A stretch of DNA of 64,000 nucleotides from Nocardia australiensis (GTDB taxonomy: Bacteria > Actinomycetota > Actinomycetes > Mycobacteriales > Mycobacteriaceae): NCBI RefSeq assembly GCF_020733705.1, contig NZ_JAJFZM010000002.1, forward strand, positions 310,001 through 374,000. Direction: 5' to 3'. The first letter of the stretch is position 1; each line of letters begins with the position of its first letter. The translations under genes and the position numbers were made by a program. Of the stretch, positions 51,731-60,955 are shown in pieces. Under the pieces are notes generated by a model. That model did not search any database. It was not told the origin of the DNA and saw only the letters and a program-made list of their open reading frames with translations.

Positions 51731-51931
51731 TCGCGCGAGAAACAACGGCTCAACTCGTTCGGGATCTCAGTTCGGGCCGAACGCAACAGTGCGCTACTCG
51801 CCCGCGCCGCCGACCTCCCCGGTCCGGTTCTCGCCGAAGCTATCGGCGTGCACTTCAGCACCGCTCTGGCGGTGGAACAGGCTCGCCGCGCGAGACTAGG
51901 CCTACTTCCTCGAGGCCCCCAACCGCGATAG
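51731..51931 (+). pseudogene. Remnant of a zinc-ribbon recombinase-like protein, C-terminal part
   Basis: GISVRAERNSALLARAADLP GPVLAEAIGVHFSTALAVEQ resembles the last part of the protein at 58554-60091 (LELPAPVVADALGYHHHTTT) in layout: a Leu/Pro-Ala-Pro-Val helix then a helix before the end. No 5' part is present. A scar of a related module. Confidence 0.5.
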
Positions 51932-52087
51932 TCTCCACGCGCCGTAGGCGCGGTCAACCCGCCATGGCGCACGCGATCGCTACCACCGCGTCGTGCTCCC
52001 TCGGCCGCAGAGTCATCGTTGAGGCACGAACATGACCGAAGGGATAGGACCGATTTTCGGTTGACAGGCAGGGCACAGTGGAGCTTC

Positions 52088-53092
52088 GTGGGACGCAAGG
52101 ACGATACGGACTCGATCCGTCGCAAAGCTGGGCTGGCCACACCGATGGCGCTGCGGGTCGCGGTGACCCTGGAATTGCCGGATCGGCTTCTCGGTGACGG
52201 CGCTTCCGTCGATGAACTCGCGGTAGAGCTCACCGTTGCTCCGGTCGCGCTCGAGCTCCTGCTGGGCCACCTCGCAACCCTCGGAGTTGTCGAACGGACC
52301 GCCACCGGCTACCGGACGACCGAGTACGGGGCGAACCTCTGCGCCGATGCGAACAACGGCCTGACCGATCTCCTGCATCTGGACGCCGCCGGCGGCCGAG
52401 CCGAAATGGCATTCATCGAGCTCGCCCACAGCATCGCCACCGGACAAGCGGCCTACCCACGTCGCTACGGGCAGGACTTCTGGGCCGACCTGGCCGAGTA
52501 TCCGCACCTCCGTGAGTCGTTCGACCGGCAGATGGTCCACCGGTTTCGCGAGCAGATTCCACAGATCGTCGCTGGTTTCGACTGGTCCCGGTTCTCCGCC
52601 ATTGTCGACGTGGGTGGTGGCCAGGGCAGCGTACTCGCCGCGATCTTGACCGCTCACCCTCGGATGCACGGACACCTGGTTGAGCTCAAACCGACTGCCA
52701 CACAAGCGCGTTGCACCTTCAGCGCTCACAATCTCGACGAGCGGACACACGTCACGGCGAGCAGCTTCTTCGACCCACTCCCGGCAGGAGCGGAAGCCTA
52801 TTTGCTGGTCGACATCCTCCACGACTGGGATGACGAGCACGCACACCGCATATTGAGCCGTTGCGTCGAGGCCGCTCACCCAGCCGGACGCGTGCTGGTC
52901 ATCGAACCAGTCGGCGGGCTGCGGGCCGCCAGCGAATTCAATCTGGCCATGCTGGTGATGTATGGCGGCCGCGAGCGCCAGATCGCCGAGTTCCGCGCGC
53001 TCGCCTCGCCACACGGCCTGGTTCTGGACACGGTGACCGACCTGACCGATCAGCGCTGCCTTCTCGAGTTCAAACTCGCCGCCGACCAATGA
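52088..53092 (+). CDS. SAM-dependent O-methyltransferase (plant-COMT / hydroxyneurosporene type)
   Basis: 334 residues from GTG 52088. N-terminal winged-helix dimerisation domain (ATPMALRVAVTLELPDRLLG, LLLGHLATLGVVERTATGYR), then SAM site FSAIVDVGGGQGSVLAAILT, DPLPAGAEAYLLVDILHDWD DEHAHRILSR, GRVLVIEPVGG. This family O-methylates aromatic or polyketide hydroxyls in secondary metabolism. No biosynthetic cluster is visible here. Confidence 0.9.
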   Translation: MGRKDDTDSIRRKAGLATPMALRVAVTLELPDRLLGDGASVDELAVELTVAPVALELLLGHLATLGVVERTATGYRTTEYGANLCADANNGLTDLLHLDAAGGRAEMAFIELAHSIATGQAAYPRRYGQDFWADLAEYPHLRESFDRQMVHRFREQIPQIVAGFDWSRFSAIVDVGGGQGSVLAAILTAHPRMHGHLVELKPTATQARCTFSAHNLDERTHVTASSFFDPLPAGAEAYLLVDILHDWDDEHAHRILSRCVEAAHPAGRVLVIEPVGGLRAASEFNLAMLVMYGGRERQIAEFRALASPHGLVLDTVTDLTDQRCLLEFKLAADQ

Positions 53093-53253
53093 GACAACCG
53101 AAATCTGATCCAACACGAATACTGCACGATCGAATACTGCCCATTCGCCACTCGGCCTACCAGTGTGATCGACACGTTGGTTCCACGGAATCGAGCGCCC
53201 GGAACTGGGGAAACTGCGGGGCCGCAGCCATTCGTTGACGTAGGATCGCGGGC

Positions 53254-53650
53254 CTATTCCGCGCCCCTTGCCAATTCCTCGTACAACCCCTCCAGAGCAG
53301 TGTGGTCGTCGTCGGTGCCGATGTGCGGAGCGGCGAACCAGCGCGCGTATTCGGCGATCTCGGAAAGCCGCCAGTCCAGCGCGAACAGTTCGACCATCGC
53401 GGAGTCGGGGAGCAACAAGCCGTCGGCCGCAGCGAGCAGGTCTGCGTAGTCTCGTTCGGGCGGTGCGAGAGCCAGCGACTCCCAATCGACCAGCCTCAAC
53501 CCGTGAGCGGTCATGACCTGGTTATCGTTGTGCGGCTCGCCGTGTGTCGGCACCCATGAGTCCCGCAGGGAGAATACGACTTCCGCCAGTTCCAGATAGC
53601 GGTCAGTCCAGCACTTGATCGCATCGTCGCATGCAGCAAGGGCGAGCCTG
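53254..53650 (-). pseudogene. Aminoglycoside-phosphotransferase-like protein, C-terminal part
   Basis: About 130 residues. Catalytic loop VPTHGEPHNDNQVMTAHGLR and metal motif LVDWESLALAPPERDYADLL of the APH fold. The N-terminal lobe is missing; the reading frame runs antisense into the Tn3 transposase fragment at about 53650, so insertion or recombination replaced it. Confidence 0.75.
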
Positions 53651-53654
53651 GTCG

Positions 53655-54492
53655 CGGTGCCGGACCCGCCGAGCCTGGTGGATCTGCGTCGCCGGGTGGA
53701 GAAGATGCCCAAGATCGACCTGCCGGAACTGGTGCTCGAGGTGATGTCGTGGCATCCCGATTTCGTGGAGGCGTTCACTCATGTCTCCGGAAACGATGCC
53801 CGCGTCGCCGATCTCGGGTTGTCGGTCGCCGCGCTGCTGTGTTCCTACGCCATGAACGTCGGGTTCAAAGCGGTGGCCGGCCCCGGTGCGGCGGCGTTGA
53901 CCCGCGACCGGCTGCATCACGTCGACCAGAACTATGTGCGGTTCGAGACGCTCGCTGCCGCGAACTCGGTCCTGGTCAAAGCGCAAGCGGAGATCGGGTT
54001 GGCCGGGGAGTGGGGCGGTGGGCTGGTCGCCTCCGTCGACGGGATGCGGTTCGTGGTGCCGGTCCGCACTATTCACGCTCGCCCGAACCCGAAGTACTTC
54101 GGCAGAAAACGTGGAATCACCTGGTTGAACATGCTCAACGACCAGTCCGCCGGTCTGTCGGCCCAAGTCCTGCGGGGCACGCCCCGCGACTCGCTGCACA
54201 CCGTTGACGTGGTGCTCAGCCAGCACGGCGGGAAGGTGCCCGAGGCGATCATCACCGATACCGGCTCCTACTCCGACATCGTGTTCGGGTTGTTCCACCT
54301 GACCGGGTATCAGTACCGCCCGGAGCTGGCGAACCTGCCCGACCAGCGGCTGTGGCGCATCGACCCCAATGCCGACTACGGCCCGTTGGACCGCGCCGCA
54401 CGCGGCCGCATCGACATCGACATCGACATCGACATCGACAGGATCACCCGCCACTGGGACGACATGTGCCGGATCGCGGTGTCGCTGCACTT
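53655..54492 (+). pseudogene. Tn3-family transposase fragment
   Basis: About 280 residues: LRRRVEKMPKIDLPELVLEV, YAMNVGFKAVAGPGAAALTR, ASVDGMRFVVPVRTIHARPN, EAIITDTGSYSDIVFGLFHL, RITRHWDDMCRIAVSLHL. Central/C-terminal Tn3 catalytic domain from a different lineage than the 33350 tnpA; both ends are cut. Contains an expanded hexamer repeat. Confidence 0.85.
54410..54439. repeat. ATCGAC hexamer repeat (5 copies)
   Basis: Five exact tandem ATCGAC units encode (ID)5 inside the transposase fragment. A shorter run of the same hexamer is at about 1372-1390. Confidence 0.8.
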
Positions 54493-54541
54493 GTCATTCG
54501 TAATCCGCACCTCGTCCTCGACGGACACCCGGTAGTGCGCC

Positions 54542-55993
54542 CTATTCTGGTGCCTGGAAGCCGCCGATCTTCTGCTCGAGCAGTTCGGCCAGCCGCAGCG
54601 GGGTGCGGTCCTCGAACATCGGACCGATGAGCTGCACTCCCACCGGCAGCCCCTCGGGGGACCGGCCCGCGGGTATGGCGGTGGCAGGCAGGCCGGGCAT
54701 GGTGGCCACACCGGCCCAGACGAGCTGGTCGAAGTACGGGTACTCGACGCCGTCGATGTCGATGTGTCGGTCCTCCAGACCTCCGTTGTGGTCGTGTGGG
54801 AAGGCGGGAGTGGGCGTGATGGGGCACACCACGGCATCGAACTCGGCGAAGAGCTGCCGCCAGCCGTGGCGGTGGAGTTCGCGACGGTTGTTCGCCTCGA
54901 CCCAGTCGCGGTGGCTGAGCACCATGCCGCGCAGCCGCGCCGCATGGAGACTCCGGTCGTCCGCGCTCAGGGCGGCGGCGTGGGTCTGCAGCTGTTCGTA
55001 CATGTCGACGGAAATACCCGCGGCGGCGTTCGACAGCATCAACGGCATGTAGAGCGTCGCCGCTTCGGTCGGATCGGGCAGCAGCGGACTGCGCCGTTCG
55101 ACGCGGGCGCCCTCGTCGACGAGCGCCTCGGCGACCCGGTTCACGCCCGCCCGCACCGTCGATCCGGTCGGAATGAGCGGATGGTCCTCGATGATCAGGA
55201 CACGGAAGTCCGACAGCCGCTCGTGGCGCGCGGGCGGCAGTGCGACGTGGTAGGCGACGCCGTGGGTCAGCGGGTCCGGTCCGGCCATCACGTCGAGCAG
55301 GAGCGTGAGGTCGCGGGCGGTGCGCGCCATCGGACCGACAACAGCGAGGTCGAGGTCGATCGGCAATGCCGGTGCGGGCGGCGCGACCATGCCGCGGGTT
55401 GCCGCCAGCCCGAGTGTCGGCTTGTGCGCGTAGACGCCGCAGAAATGAGCGGGGGTGCGCAGCGAACCGGCGAGGTCGGAGCCGATGGACAGCGCGCCGA
55501 ATCCGGCCGCCAGGGCCGCCGCCGAACCGCCGGAGGATCCGCCCGACGTGCGGCCGTGATCCCACGGATTGTTGGTGGTGCCGTAGATCTCGTTGAAGCT
55601 CTGGATATCTCGCAGCATCAACGGCACATTGGTCTTACCGAGCACCACCGCGCCGGCGGCCTTCAGCCGTGACACCTGTACCGCGTCCTCGGCCGGTACG
55701 TAGTCCGCGTGCTGCGGCATGCCCCAGGTCGTGGGCAGCCCGGCGATGTTGTAGGACTCTTTGACCGTCACCGGGATGCCGAGCAGCGGCCGGTCCTCGC
55801 CGCGGGCGCGCGCCTGGTCGGCAGCACGCGCGGCGGCCCGCGCATTATCGAAGTCCGGCACACAGATCGCGTTGATCGCCTTGTCGTCCCGCTCGATACG
55901 GGCGATCGCCTCGTCGGTCAGTTCCACCGAGGTCACCGCACCGACACGCAAGGCAGCCGCGAGTTCTTCCGCCGACCGAAAATTCCACTCCAT
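54542..55993 (-). CDS. Amidase signature family enzyme
   Basis: 483 residues from ATG 55993. Ser-Ser-Lys triad visible: Lys78 in IPVTVKESYNIAG, cis-Ser region GRTSGGSSGGSAAALAAG (150-154), nucleophile Ser177 in GSDLAGSLRTPAHFCG. Hydrolyses an unknown amide. Single gene. A 34-bp direct repeat lies upstream at 56021 and 56157. Confidence 0.93.
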   Translation of the reverse strand: MEWNFRSAEELAAALRVGAVTSVELTDEAIARIERDDKAINAICVPDFDNARAAARAADQARARGEDRPLLGIPVTVKESYNIAGLPTTWGMPQHADYVPAEDAVQVSRLKAAGAVVLGKTNVPLMLRDIQSFNEIYGTTNNPWDHGRTSGGSSGGSAAALAAGFGALSIGSDLAGSLRTPAHFCGVYAHKPTLGLAATRGMVAPPAPALPIDLDLAVVGPMARTARDLTLLLDVMAGPDPLTHGVAYHVALPPARHERLSDFRVLIIEDHPLIPTGSTVRAGVNRVAEALVDEGARVERRSPLLPDPTEAATLYMPLMLSNAAAGISVDMYEQLQTHAAALSADDRSLHAARLRGMVLSHRDWVEANNRRELHRHGWRQLFAEFDAVVCPITPTPAFPHDHNGGLEDRHIDIDGVEYPYFDQLVWAGVATMPGLPATAIPAGRSPEGLPVGVQLIGPMFEDRTPLRLAELLEQKIGGFQAPE

Positions 55994-56020
55994 GAATCCG
56001 ACGCTATTGGCCTGCCGGAG

Positions 56021-56054
56021 AGGACATAAAATGCCGCTTCGCACAACGGGAAAG
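56021..56054. repeat. 34-bp direct repeat, copy A
   Basis: Matches 56157-56190 at 31 of 34 positions; core ATGCCGCTTCGCACAACGGG. Lies 28 bp upstream of the amidase start. Confidence 0.75.
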
Positions 56055-56156
56055 TCGAACGGACCACCTGCATTGGTGAAGTCACGCACTCGTTGTGCCA
56101 TCGGGGACGGCCCACCCCAGGTCACAGCGTCGGCAGTGGGCCAACTCCATTAGCGC

Positions 56157-56190
56157 AGGGCATGAAATGCCGCTTCGCACAACGGGACAG
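56157..56190. repeat. 34-bp direct repeat, copy B
   Basis: Second copy, ending about 12 bp from the 3' end of the decayed integrase. The 100-bp spacer between copies is non-coding. Confidence 0.75.
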
Positions 56191-56202
56191 ATGTCTCAAT
56201 GC

Positions 56203-56706
56203 TCACCGGTTCGCCGTGTCCAGGTCGGGCACGTCGAGCATCAGTACCTCCTCCGCGCGCGCCGAGGACTCGTAGAGCATGTGCCAGGACACCCGGTCCC
56301 GTAGCGCGGCATCCGATCCCAGGATCTGGGCGACCCGGTCCCTGCTCAACGCCTTGCTGGTGTCCGCCGGCGCGGGCTCAGCCCGCAACCGCACCAACGG
56401 GTCACCGACCAGCCACTCCTGCTTGCGCCAGTACGCGCACGTGGTGCGCAGCGCCGCCAACCCCGACGTTGAACGTCGTAGCCGCCTTGTTGTCCCACAC
56501 GAAGGTGAACCACCCGCTCACCCGATCCGGCTCCAGGACCAGCAGCGCCACATTCGCGTCCGCGCCGAAGTCGGCGACAAGCGGTTCAACACGATGCCGT
56601 AGCCGCGGCGAGTGTTCGTCGCCGGGATCGTGTCGAGGAACACCTTCACCGCGTCCGCCAGGCGCACGCCCGCCGGCCGTGTCGGCAGGCTCGAAACCGT
56701 CCCCAT
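56203..56706 (-). pseudogene. Tyrosine integrase remnant (N-terminal half)
   Basis: From ATG 56706: RLADAVKVFLDTIPATNTRR GYGIVLNRL, then frame changes to VADFGADANVALLVLEPDRV, TFVWDNKAATTFNVG, and again to LAALRTTCAYWRKQEWLVGD, LRDRVSWHMLYESSARAEEV, ending DLDTANR. The last part reaches the first catalytic arginine (SSARAEE). The remaining catalytic half is absent, and at least two frameshifts are present. Confidence 0.7.
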
Positions 56707-56789
56707 CGCACCATCTCTCGCGCTATCGCGGATTAATTCTGGAGTCGACCCGACGCGAAAGGGTAATAACACCGAGCCGGCCTTGGGAC

Positions 56790-56820
56790 TATCGCAGATA
56801 AAGAGTCCTGATCTGCGATA
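56790..56820. repeat. Inverted repeat upstream of the recombinase module
   Basis: TATCGCAGAT (56790-56799) and ATCTGCGATA (56811-56820), perfect, 11-nt loop. It lies between the decayed integrase and the recombinase gene; a recombinase binding site or promoter element is possible. The stretch 56838-57001 has no supported gene. Confidence 0.5.
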
Positions 56821-56824
56821 ACTG

Positions 56825-56837
56825 CTTAGCGCCGGAT
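56825..56837. repeat. 13-bp direct repeat flanking the recombinase module, left
   Basis: CTTAGCGCCGGAT, repeated at 60647-60659. Could mark element ends, but 13 bp over 3.8 kb may also be chance. Confidence 0.3.
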
Positions 56838-57001
56838 TCCGCGCGAATGTTCTTTCTAGCGCCAATTGCATTGGATGCGAATTCGCTACAGTCTGCGAAT
56901 CGAAGTGACGGATGTCGGCAATGTGGCTGATGGCCAAGGGAATTCAGTTGTCCGACCGGTTGTGATGGTAGTCGGCGCTGCGGTCTCCTGCGGTGTACGA
57001 C

Positions 57002-58222
57002 ATGCCGTCTTCCCTCGATGACCAGCAACTCTGCCCATCACTCGCATACGATGCGACTATCTCGCATCTGATGCGACTGGCGGAGGGTGGGTTTTCGGTG
57101 GGTTTGGATGGTGGTGGAGCGCCGGGCGCGGCCCGGCTGCAGCTGGTCGACGGTGTCTCGCTGTTGCGGCCGGACGAGCAGGTGTTCGACGCGATGCTGG
57201 CCGGATTCGCCAACCAGCAGCTCGCGCGGAACTTTGCTCGCACGACGGTCGAGAGCCGGGCGAACACGGTGAGGGCGTTCGCCGCCTACGTCAACGCCTA
57301 TCCGTGGCAGTGGACGCCGGCGATGGTCGACGAATGGCTTGGTGACCTGCGGTCGTTGCGGGATCTGAAGCGGTCCACGATCCGCTCGTACTCCGAGGCG
57401 ATCCGGTCATTCTGCCACTTCGCCACCGATCCGCTCTACGAGTGGCCAGCCACCTGTGAGCAGCGGTTCGGCTCCCATCCGGTTCAGATCGTGCACGAGT
57501 GGAACACCGCAGTTCACGTGCAGGACAACGAATCCGACCCGAAGAAGCGGGCATTCACCAAGGCCGAGCTGCACGCATTCTTCGAGCATGCCGATAGCCA
57601 GGTCGCCCGGATCCGGGCGTTCGGTCGCAAGGGCTGGCTGCCCGCTTTCCGGGACGCGACCCTGTTCAAGACCGCGTACGCATTCGGGTTGCGGCGCAAC
57701 GAAACCCGAATGCTCGATGCCGCCGACTTCGGCACCAACCCGCACGCACGAGAGTTCGGGCACTTCGGCCGCTGCCAGGTCCGATTCGGCAAGGCGAAGA
57801 AGGGTTCACCACCCAAGCGTCGCGGGGTGCTGACAGTCTGGGACTGGACCCCTGACGTTCTCGACGAATGGTTCACCGAGATCCGGCCACTGTTCGGTGC
57901 CGACGGCAACCCGGCGGCCTGGCCGTCCGAGCGCGGGCTGCGGATCGGCAACCAGCGGCTGAACTCACGCTTCGCCGCTTACCCGGATGCGCTCGGCCTG
58001 GACACCGGGCTCGACTTCCATGGGCTGCGCAGGTCGCATGTCACCCATCTCATCGAGGACGGTTGGGATCCTCGCTTCGTGCAGGAACAGGTCGGACACG
58101 AGCACGCCAGCACGACATCGATCTACACCTGCGTGTCGTCAGACTTCCGTACCCGCACCCTGCGCCGGCACCTGGACGCGACCGTTACCGCCGCCCTCGA
58201 AACCCAAAAGGTGAACGCATGA
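57002..58222 (+). CDS. Tyrosine recombinase (gene 1 of module)
   Basis: 406 residues from ATG 57002; GTG 56993 and ATG 57072 are alternatives. N-terminal SAM-like domain (ARTTVESRANTVRAFAAYVN, SLRDLKRSTIRSYSEAIRSF). Catalytic domain with Arg in KTAYAFGLRRNETRMLD, HxxR in LDFHGLRRSHVTHL, His in QVGHEHASTTSIYT and the Tyr nucleophile of SIYT. Full set present, so probably active. ATGA overlap with gene 2. Confidence 0.9.
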   Translation: MPSSLDDQQLCPSLAYDATISHLMRLAEGGFSVGLDGGGAPGAARLQLVDGVSLLRPDEQVFDAMLAGFANQQLARNFARTTVESRANTVRAFAAYVNAYPWQWTPAMVDEWLGDLRSLRDLKRSTIRSYSEAIRSFCHFATDPLYEWPATCEQRFGSHPVQIVHEWNTAVHVQDNESDPKKRAFTKAELHAFFEHADSQVARIRAFGRKGWLPAFRDATLFKTAYAFGLRRNETRMLDAADFGTNPHAREFGHFGRCQVRFGKAKKGSPPKRRGVLTVWDWTPDVLDEWFTEIRPLFGADGNPAAWPSERGLRIGNQRLNSRFAAYPDALGLDTGLDFHGLRRSHVTHLIEDGWDPRFVQEQVGHEHASTTSIYTCVSSDFRTRTLRRHLDATVTAALETQKVNA

Positions 58223-58557
58223 AACGCACCGTCGGCTACACCTGGCGCCTGCGCGAACTCATGGCCACCCGCGGCAAGTTCACCGCCACGGAACTGGTCC
58301 CGCTGCTGCGCGAGCGAGGCATCGACCTGTCGGCCTCCCAGGTCCACCGCCTGGTGTCGGGGACCCCGGAAAGGCTTTCCCTGCAAGTGCTCTCCGCGCT
58401 CTGCGACATCCTCGGCTGCACCCCGGCGGACCTGGTCGCCACGCATGCCGAGAACGCCGGGGTCAGCCGCACTGCCACCGACGACCTGCCAGGACCGGTG
58501 CCGTCGAACGTGGCGAAGCTGCGGCCGCGTCCGGCTCGGATCCTGCCCGACGCATGA
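58219..58557 (+). CDS. Small Cro/C1-type HTH protein (gene 2 of module)
   Basis: 112 residues. HTH: WRLRELMATRGKFTATELVP, LLRERGIDLSASQVHRLVSG, LSLQVLSALCDILGCTPADL. Starts in the stop of gene 1 and overlaps gene 3 by 4 bp, so the three are translated together. It may set direction or timing of recombination or repress the module. Confidence 0.88.
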   Translation: MKRTVGYTWRLRELMATRGKFTATELVPLLRERGIDLSASQVHRLVSGTPERLSLQVLSALCDILGCTPADLVATHAENAGVSRTATDDLPGPVPSNVAKLRPRPARILPDA

Positions 58558-60091
58558 GCCCGGCCTATCGGACCGTTGAGCAGTACGAGCGCTGGCACAA
58601 GAAGACCTGCGCCCGATGCGGTCGGCACGGCTTTTCGCCGGGACCTGGCCCGACGGGTATGTCTGCCGCACCTGTCACGACCGGGCACTGCGAATCCGCG
58701 GCGTCTGTCCCGACTGCGGGACAGAGCGGATTCTGCCCGGTGTCCGCACGGCGGGCGCAAGAACACCGATCTGCGCCGACTGCGCCGGGTTCACCGTCTC
58801 CTACCAGTGCGTCCAGTGCGGGCACGAGGGAAAGCTCCACGCCCGGCACCTCTGCACACGCTGCACCTTCGCTGATGAACTCACTGACCTTCTCAGCGAC
58901 GACGCCGGCCGCATCCGGCCCGAGCTCGCCCCGCTCGCCGCGCACCTGCTGACAATGAACGCCCCGTTGTCGGGGCTGTGCTGGTTGAAGCACCGCAAAG
59001 GCCGTGACCGCGAACCCGCGGACCTGCTGGCCGAACTCGGCCGCGGCGAGATCGAGTTGACCCATGATGCCTTCCACACCCTTCAGCCCTGGCGGGCCGC
59101 CGCGCACCTGGAGGAGCTGCTGATGGCCTGCGGGATCCTGCCCCAGGTCGACAGCAGATCTGCGCGTTCGAACGTTGGCTGATCCAGCACCTGGACACCA
59201 TCACCAACCCGGAACACGCTCGTCTGATCAGGCGGTTCTCCGTCTGGGACGTGCAGCCGCGGTTGCGGTCACGGGCGGACCGAAACCCGCTCACCGTCAG
59301 CAGCCGCCGAGGCTTCACCGGTCAGATCAACCAGGCGACGCTGTTTCTCGGCTGGCTCACCCAGCCGTGACCTCACGCTGGCTAGCTGCGGCCAAAGCGA
59401 CATCGACGCATGGCATGTCGAACACGGGGCCCATACCCGCACCCGCATCCGCGGGTTCCTGCTCTGGTGCATGGCCAACAAGCTCACCCGCCAATTCAGG
59501 CTTCCCACCCTCGTGATCGGCCCAGCAACACCGATGCCGCAGCAACAGCGGATCGACCTGCTCGGCCGCCTGCTCACCGAGCCGGACCGGCCACTGCGGT
59601 CCCGCGTCGCGGCGGCAATCGTGCTGCTCTACGCGCAGCCCGTCAGCCGCATCGTCCGGCTCACCCTCGACGACGTGCTCGGCGAAGGCGACACGACCCT
59701 GCTGCGCCTCGGCGAGCCACCGTCGCCGGTTCCGGGCCCGGTCGCCGAGCTGTTGGTGTCCTGGATCGACCAGCGCACCAACATGAACACCGCCACCAAC
59801 CGCGATTCCCGCTGGCTGTTCCCGGGCCGCCGCGCCGGCCAGCCGATGCACCCCGAAACCCTCGGAGCCCTGATCAAAGCCCTCGGCGTTCCCAACATCC
59901 CAGGCCGTGTCGGTGCGCTACACCAGCACGTTCTCGAACTGCCCGCCCCGGTCGTCGCCGATGCTCTTGGCTACCACCACCACACGACCACCCGCGCCGC
60001 CGCCCAGGCCACCGCCACCTGGACCCGCTACGCATCAGGCCCACGGGCCCGGAGACCGTCCGGCTGGGCACCCCGAACTGGCGATAGTTGA
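58554..60091 (+). pseudogene. Zinc-ribbon recombinase-like protein (gene 3 of module), frameshifted
   Basis: About 510 residues if three one-base shifts (near 58630, 59153 and 59365) are corrected. The N-terminus has a chain of CxxC pairs (KTCARCGRHG, YVCRTCHDRA, VCPDCGTE, PICADCAGF, YQCVQCGHEG, LCTRCTF); the middle is helical; the C-terminus (AAAIVLLYAQPVSRIVRLTL, LFPGRRAGQPMHPETLGALI, LELPAPVVADALGYHHHTTT) recalls a degenerate tyrosine-recombinase core. Could be a partner factor. Frameshifts may be real decay or sequence error. Confidence 0.65.
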
Positions 60092-60197
60092 TTAACGCGA
60101 GCCACCAGAACGGAACCCCTACATCGCACGCCAAGTAGGTGTGGAGTGCGCCGATATCGCGTTCTACGACTTCGAACAACGCCCCACGATAGGGGTT

Positions 60198-60512
60198 TTA
60201 CTGGCAGTGGTGGTTGCGCCGGTAACGGATAGTTCCGCCGTCGAGGTCGATAACGCGATCACTGCGGTGTCCGTCTCCGGCGGCCTGGTTCAAACGCAGA
60301 ACCTTCTTAGATTCGGTCTCTTCGACAACGTGTCGATACGACGGCGACAGCACTGCTTGAAGATCACCGAGCATCCCCGCCGCTGCGCCACCTGATGGCG
60401 ACGGCCGCCGTTTACGCCAGTAGATCCATCCACGTTGCTCGGCCCACAGCCCGATCCTGTCGAGGATCAGCCCCACCATCACCAGCAGCACGGCAAGGAC
60501 AAGCCAATGCAC
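60198..60512 (-). CDS. DUF6191-like small membrane protein
   Basis: 104 residues. One N-terminal membrane helix (MHWLVLAVLLVMVGLILDRI), then GLWAEQRGWIYWRKRR, a short linker and a C-terminal strand pattern DRVIDLDGGTIRYRR. Resembles actinobacterial DUF6191 proteins. The 60513-60955 gap has no supported gene. Confidence 0.6.
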   Translation of the reverse strand: MHWLVLAVLLVMVGLILDRIGLWAEQRGWIYWRKRRPSPSGGAAAGMLGDLQAVLSPSYRHVVEETESKKVLRLNQAAGDGHRSDRVIDLDGGTIRYRRNHHCQ

Positions 60513-60646
60513 CCCAACCCCTCCTTCTGCGCCGACACCCTACCGACACTACCGACGGATGGACCGCGGCGAGAACCCACGACGGTTGAATACGAGACCT
60601 CACCAGTCCACTCGGGTTCTGTCGGTTCGACGGGATGCCGGAACTT

Positions 60647-60659
60647 CTTAGCGCCGGAT
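60647..60659. repeat. 13-bp direct repeat flanking the recombinase module, right
   Basis: CTTAGCGCCGGAT, as at 56825-56837; both are followed by a similar C/G-rich stretch. Confidence 0.3.
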
Positions 60660-60955
60660 CTCGGGCGACTGTCCCTTCGGTGCGAGGCGACGCCTGATCG
60701 TCAGTGAGCTGACCGGGTGATACGACAGACCCGTCAGCAGTTGGCGACACGGGATATCAGTGGCGTTGGTGATGGCGAACGTTGCGGGAATAGTCGGTGA
60801 GTTCGCTCCGGGTGCCGTCGGTGTCAGTGGTGTCGCGACATCGCTGGCAGCACAGCTGGGCCCAGCTGTGCTGAACGAACTGCGGCCGCGTTCTACATGG
60901 CCGGATTGTCGGCACAGGTCGTTTGCGGCGAGCGCCCATCTGCCTGGGAGGGCGG

